From: AP-15 sp036404275
GTDB lineage: Bacteria; Pseudomonadota; Alphaproteobacteria; ATCC43930; CGMCC-115725
Length of the DNA stretch: 7,966 nucleotides
NCBI GenBank assembly: GCA_036404275.1
Contig: DASXAM010000226.1
Coordinates: forward strand, 1 to 7,966
Direction: 5' to 3'
This document shows positions 6,302-7,966 of this stretch, in pieces. Under the pieces are notes generated by a model. The model was given only the letters and a program-made list of their open reading frames with translations. It ran no database searches and was not told the DNA's origin. The translations under genes were made by a program, and so were the position numbers. The number at the start of each line of letters is the position of its first letter. Position 1 is the stretch's first letter.

Positions 6302-7436
6302 GCCGGTGCGCGTCCGGCCGGGCCGGGTCTGGGGCTGGTCGTTCTGGCTGCGCTTTGGCATGTGCGGCTTGGCGCTCGGCCTTCTCGTGCCGATCCTCAA
6401 CCGCTGGTTCCCGGCAAGCTCGGCATTGGCGCTGCCGGACTATGTCGTGCCGCTCCTCGGCAAATATTTATGCTACGGGATCTTGGCGCTGAGCCTCGAT
6501 TTGATCTGGGGCTATGCCGGCATCTTGAGCCTCGGCCAAGGGGCCTTCTTCGCCCTCGGCGGCTATGCCATGGGCATGTATCTGATGCGCCAGATCGGGA
6601 CCCGCGGCGTCTACGGCAACCCGGTGCTGCCCGACTTTATGGTGTTCCTCAACTGGAAGTCGTTGCCGTGGTTCTGGCACGGCTTCGACCATTTCGCCTG
6701 GGCGGCAGCGATGGCGCTGCTGGTGCCGGGCTTGCTGGCTCTGGTGTTCGGCTGGCTTGCGTTCCGCTCGCGGGTGACCGGGGTCTATCTGTCGATCATC
6801 ACACAGGCCATGACCTATGCGCTGATGCTCGCCTTTTTTCGCAACGACATGGGCTTCGGCGGCAACAACGGCCTGACCGATTTCAAGGATCTGCTCGGCT
6901 GGGACATGCATCGGCCGGCGACGCGGCTCGGCCTTTATCTTGCGACGGTGCTGGCGCTCGGGGTCGCCTATCTCGTTTGCCGCGGCGTCACCCGGTCCAA
7001 GCTCGGCCGGGTCTTGCTGGCGCTGCGCGACGCCGAAAGCCGGATCCGGTTTCTCGGCTATTCGGTCACCAATGCGAAGCTTTTCGTGTTCACCGCCGCG
7101 GCGATGCTGGCCGGCCTTGCCGGGGCGCTTTATGTGCCGCAAGTCGGCATCATCAATCCCAGCGAATTTTCCCCCGCCAACTCGATCGAGGTGGCGATCT
7201 GGGTCTCGGTCGGCGGCCGCAGCACCCTGGTCGGCGCTGTGATCGGCGCCATTCTGGTCAATCTGGCGAAGAGCTGGCTGACCGCTGCGGCACCCGATAC
7301 CTGGCTATTTTTTCTGGGCGGTCTGTTTGTGCTGACGACCTTGGTGTTCCCGCACGGGATTGTCGGTGTTTTTCGGCGCATCCGCTGGCCCCAGCCGCGG
7401 GCGGTCGCACCGCTGCCGGCCGGAGAGGAGGCATGA
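6288..7436 (+). CDS. urtC: Urea ABC transporter, permease UrtC
   Basis: This 382-residue LivM-type permease is the partner of UrtB. Seen: a first hydrophobic segment at about 23-43 (RFGMCGLALGLLVPILNRWF); the family core LIWGYAGILSLGQGAFFALGGYAMGMYLM (about 71-99); NNGLTDFKDLLGWD; the coupling loop LGRVLLALRDAESRIRFLGYSV (about 239-260); and later membrane segments through FFLGGLFVLTTLVFPHGIVGVF. Length is typical. The start is uncertain: ATG at 6288 overlaps urtB by 14 bases and has AAGGG 11 bases upstream, while an in-frame GTG at 6306 has a better-spaced GAGGG (6293-6297) and would remove six residues. Its stop overlaps the urtD start as ATGA. Confidence 0.95.
   Translation: MPRAEPVRVRPGRVWGWSFWLRFGMCGLALGLLVPILNRWFPASSALALPDYVVPLLGKYLCYGILALSLDLIWGYAGILSLGQGAFFALGGYAMGMYLMRQIGTRGVYGNPVLPDFMVFLNWKSLPWFWHGFDHFAWAAAMALLVPGLLALVFGWLAFRSRVTGVYLSIITQAMTYALMLAFFRNDMGFGGNNGLTDFKDLLGWDMHRPATRLGLYLATVLALGVAYLVCRGVTRSKLGRVLLALRDAESRIRFLGYSVTNAKLFVFTAAAMLAGLAGALYVPQVGIINPSEFSPANSIEVAIWVSVGGRSTLVGAVIGAILVNLAKSWLTAAAPDTWLFFLGGLFVLTTLVFPHGIVGVFRRIRWPQPRAVAPLPAGEEA
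7422..7431 (+). promoter_or_regulatory. Ribosome binding site of urtD
   Basis: The sequence GGAGAGGAGG lies inside the end of urtC. The proximal AGGAGG is only one base from the ATG at 7433 and is badly spaced, but the distal GGAG (7422-7425) is 7 bases away and well placed. Together with the ATGA stop/start overlap it marks 7433 as the start and suggests coupled translation. Confidence 0.6.
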
Positions 7437-7966
7437 CGCCGTCCGTAGCGACCTCGGCGCCGAGCGAGGTGCTGCTTTATTTGAACGGCGTCACCGTCAG
7501 TTTTGACGGGTTCAAGGCGCTCAACGACTTGTCGCTCGTCGTCGAGGAAGGCGGGCTGCGCACGATTATCGGCCCGAACGGCGCCGGCAAGACGACGATG
7601 ATGGATGTCGTGACCGGCCGCACCCGGCCGGATGCGGGAGAGGCGTTTTTCCGCGACACCGATTTGACACGGCTCGACGAGGCGGAAATAGCCGAGCTCG
7701 GCATCGGCCGAAAATTTCAGCGGCCCACGGTCTTCGAAAATCTGACGGTCGCGGAAAATCTCGAGCTGTCCCTCGCCGGCAGCCGCAGCACCTGGAGGAC
7801 ATTGTTCGCCCGGCTGACTCCGGAGCGCCGCGAGCGGATCGACGCGGCGCTCGAACGCATCGGCCTCGACGATCAACGCGGGCGCCTGGCCGGAACGCTG
7901 AGCCACGGCCAGAAGCAATGGCTCGAGATCGGCATGCTGCTGACACACGATCGCCGCCTGCTGCTG
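7433..7966 (+). CDS. urtD: Urea ABC transporter, ATP-binding protein UrtD (5' part)
   Basis: The frame is open for 178 codons to the right edge of the window. It encodes an ABC ATPase of the LivG/UrtD branch that, with UrtE, powers urea import from the cytoplasmic face of UrtBC. Seen: Walker A GPNGAGKT at residues 47-54; the Q-loop GIGRKFQRPTVFENLTVAENL (Gln96), whose wording is typical of UrtD; and the ABC signature LSHGQKQWLEIGMLL from 156. The sequence stops just before the Walker B aspartate, so about 70-80 residues are missing. The ATG overlaps the urtC stop by four bases. urtE is expected downstream. Confidence 0.95.
   Translation, partial: MTPSVATSAPSEVLLYLNGVTVSFDGFKALNDLSLVVEEGGLRTIIGPNGAGKTTMMDVVTGRTRPDAGEAFFRDTDLTRLDEAEIAELGIGRKFQRPTVFENLTVAENLELSLAGSRSTWRTLFARLTPERRERIDAALERIGLDDQRGRLAGTLSHGQKQWLEIGMLLTHDRRLLL

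Noticed and set aside
3107..6400. A stop-free antisense frame of 1097 codons opposite urtA and urtB
   Set aside because: It lies exactly opposite two confidently identified genes. Its product is rich in Arg, Asp, His, Gly and Ala with no recognisable domain, as expected from the complement of high-GC coding sequence.
6468..7948. Antisense frames opposite urtC and urtD (224 and 272 codons)
   Set aside because: They overlap genes with unmistakable permease and Walker A/signature motifs and have low-complexity shadow composition.

Overview
The window is GC-rich (about two thirds G+C by eye) bacterial chromosomal DNA. Every strong gene shows the third-position G/C bias of such genomes, and this bias also produces many long stop-free shadow frames. 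Protein content points to an alphaproteobacterium, perhaps Rhodospirillales- or Bradyrhizobium-like: an HcnC/opine-oxidase-type flavoprotein, a TerB–J-domain protein paired with an AmpD-like amidase, and a proteobacterial urt urea-transport operon. That taxonomic placement is inference. I saw no RNA genes, insertion sequences, CRISPR arrays or phage genes.

Left part (1–2752): a FAD-dependent amine/amino-acid oxidoreductase is read leftwards and runs off the left edge. A roughly 260-base divergent region follows, with an A+T-rich stretch carrying two dyad symmetries about 30 bases apart. Rightwards from it lies a two-gene unit: a TerB plus C-terminal J-domain protein, overlapping by ATGA an AmpD-like N-acetylmuramoyl-L-alanine amidase with a C-terminal peptidoglycan-binding-like domain.

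Middle (2749–3367): a small SnoaL/NTF2-like protein is read leftwards, its stop codon overlapping that of the amidase. It is divergent from the next operon. The 223-base gap between them holds a 7+7 palindrome and, closer to urtA, an 8+8 stem-loop.

Right part (3368–7966): urtA, urtB, urtC and the first 178 codons of urtD form a tightly packed operon for high-affinity ABC import of urea. UrtA is the secreted binding protein, UrtB and UrtC are the two membrane permeases, and UrtD is the first ATPase. urtE, and perhaps urease genes, would be expected just beyond the right edge but are not visible.

I see no clearly new biological system. The most useful leads are the conserved-looking TerB-J/amidase pair, the long soluble N-terminal extension of UrtB, the urtA leader structures, and the paired dyads upstream of the oxidoreductase.
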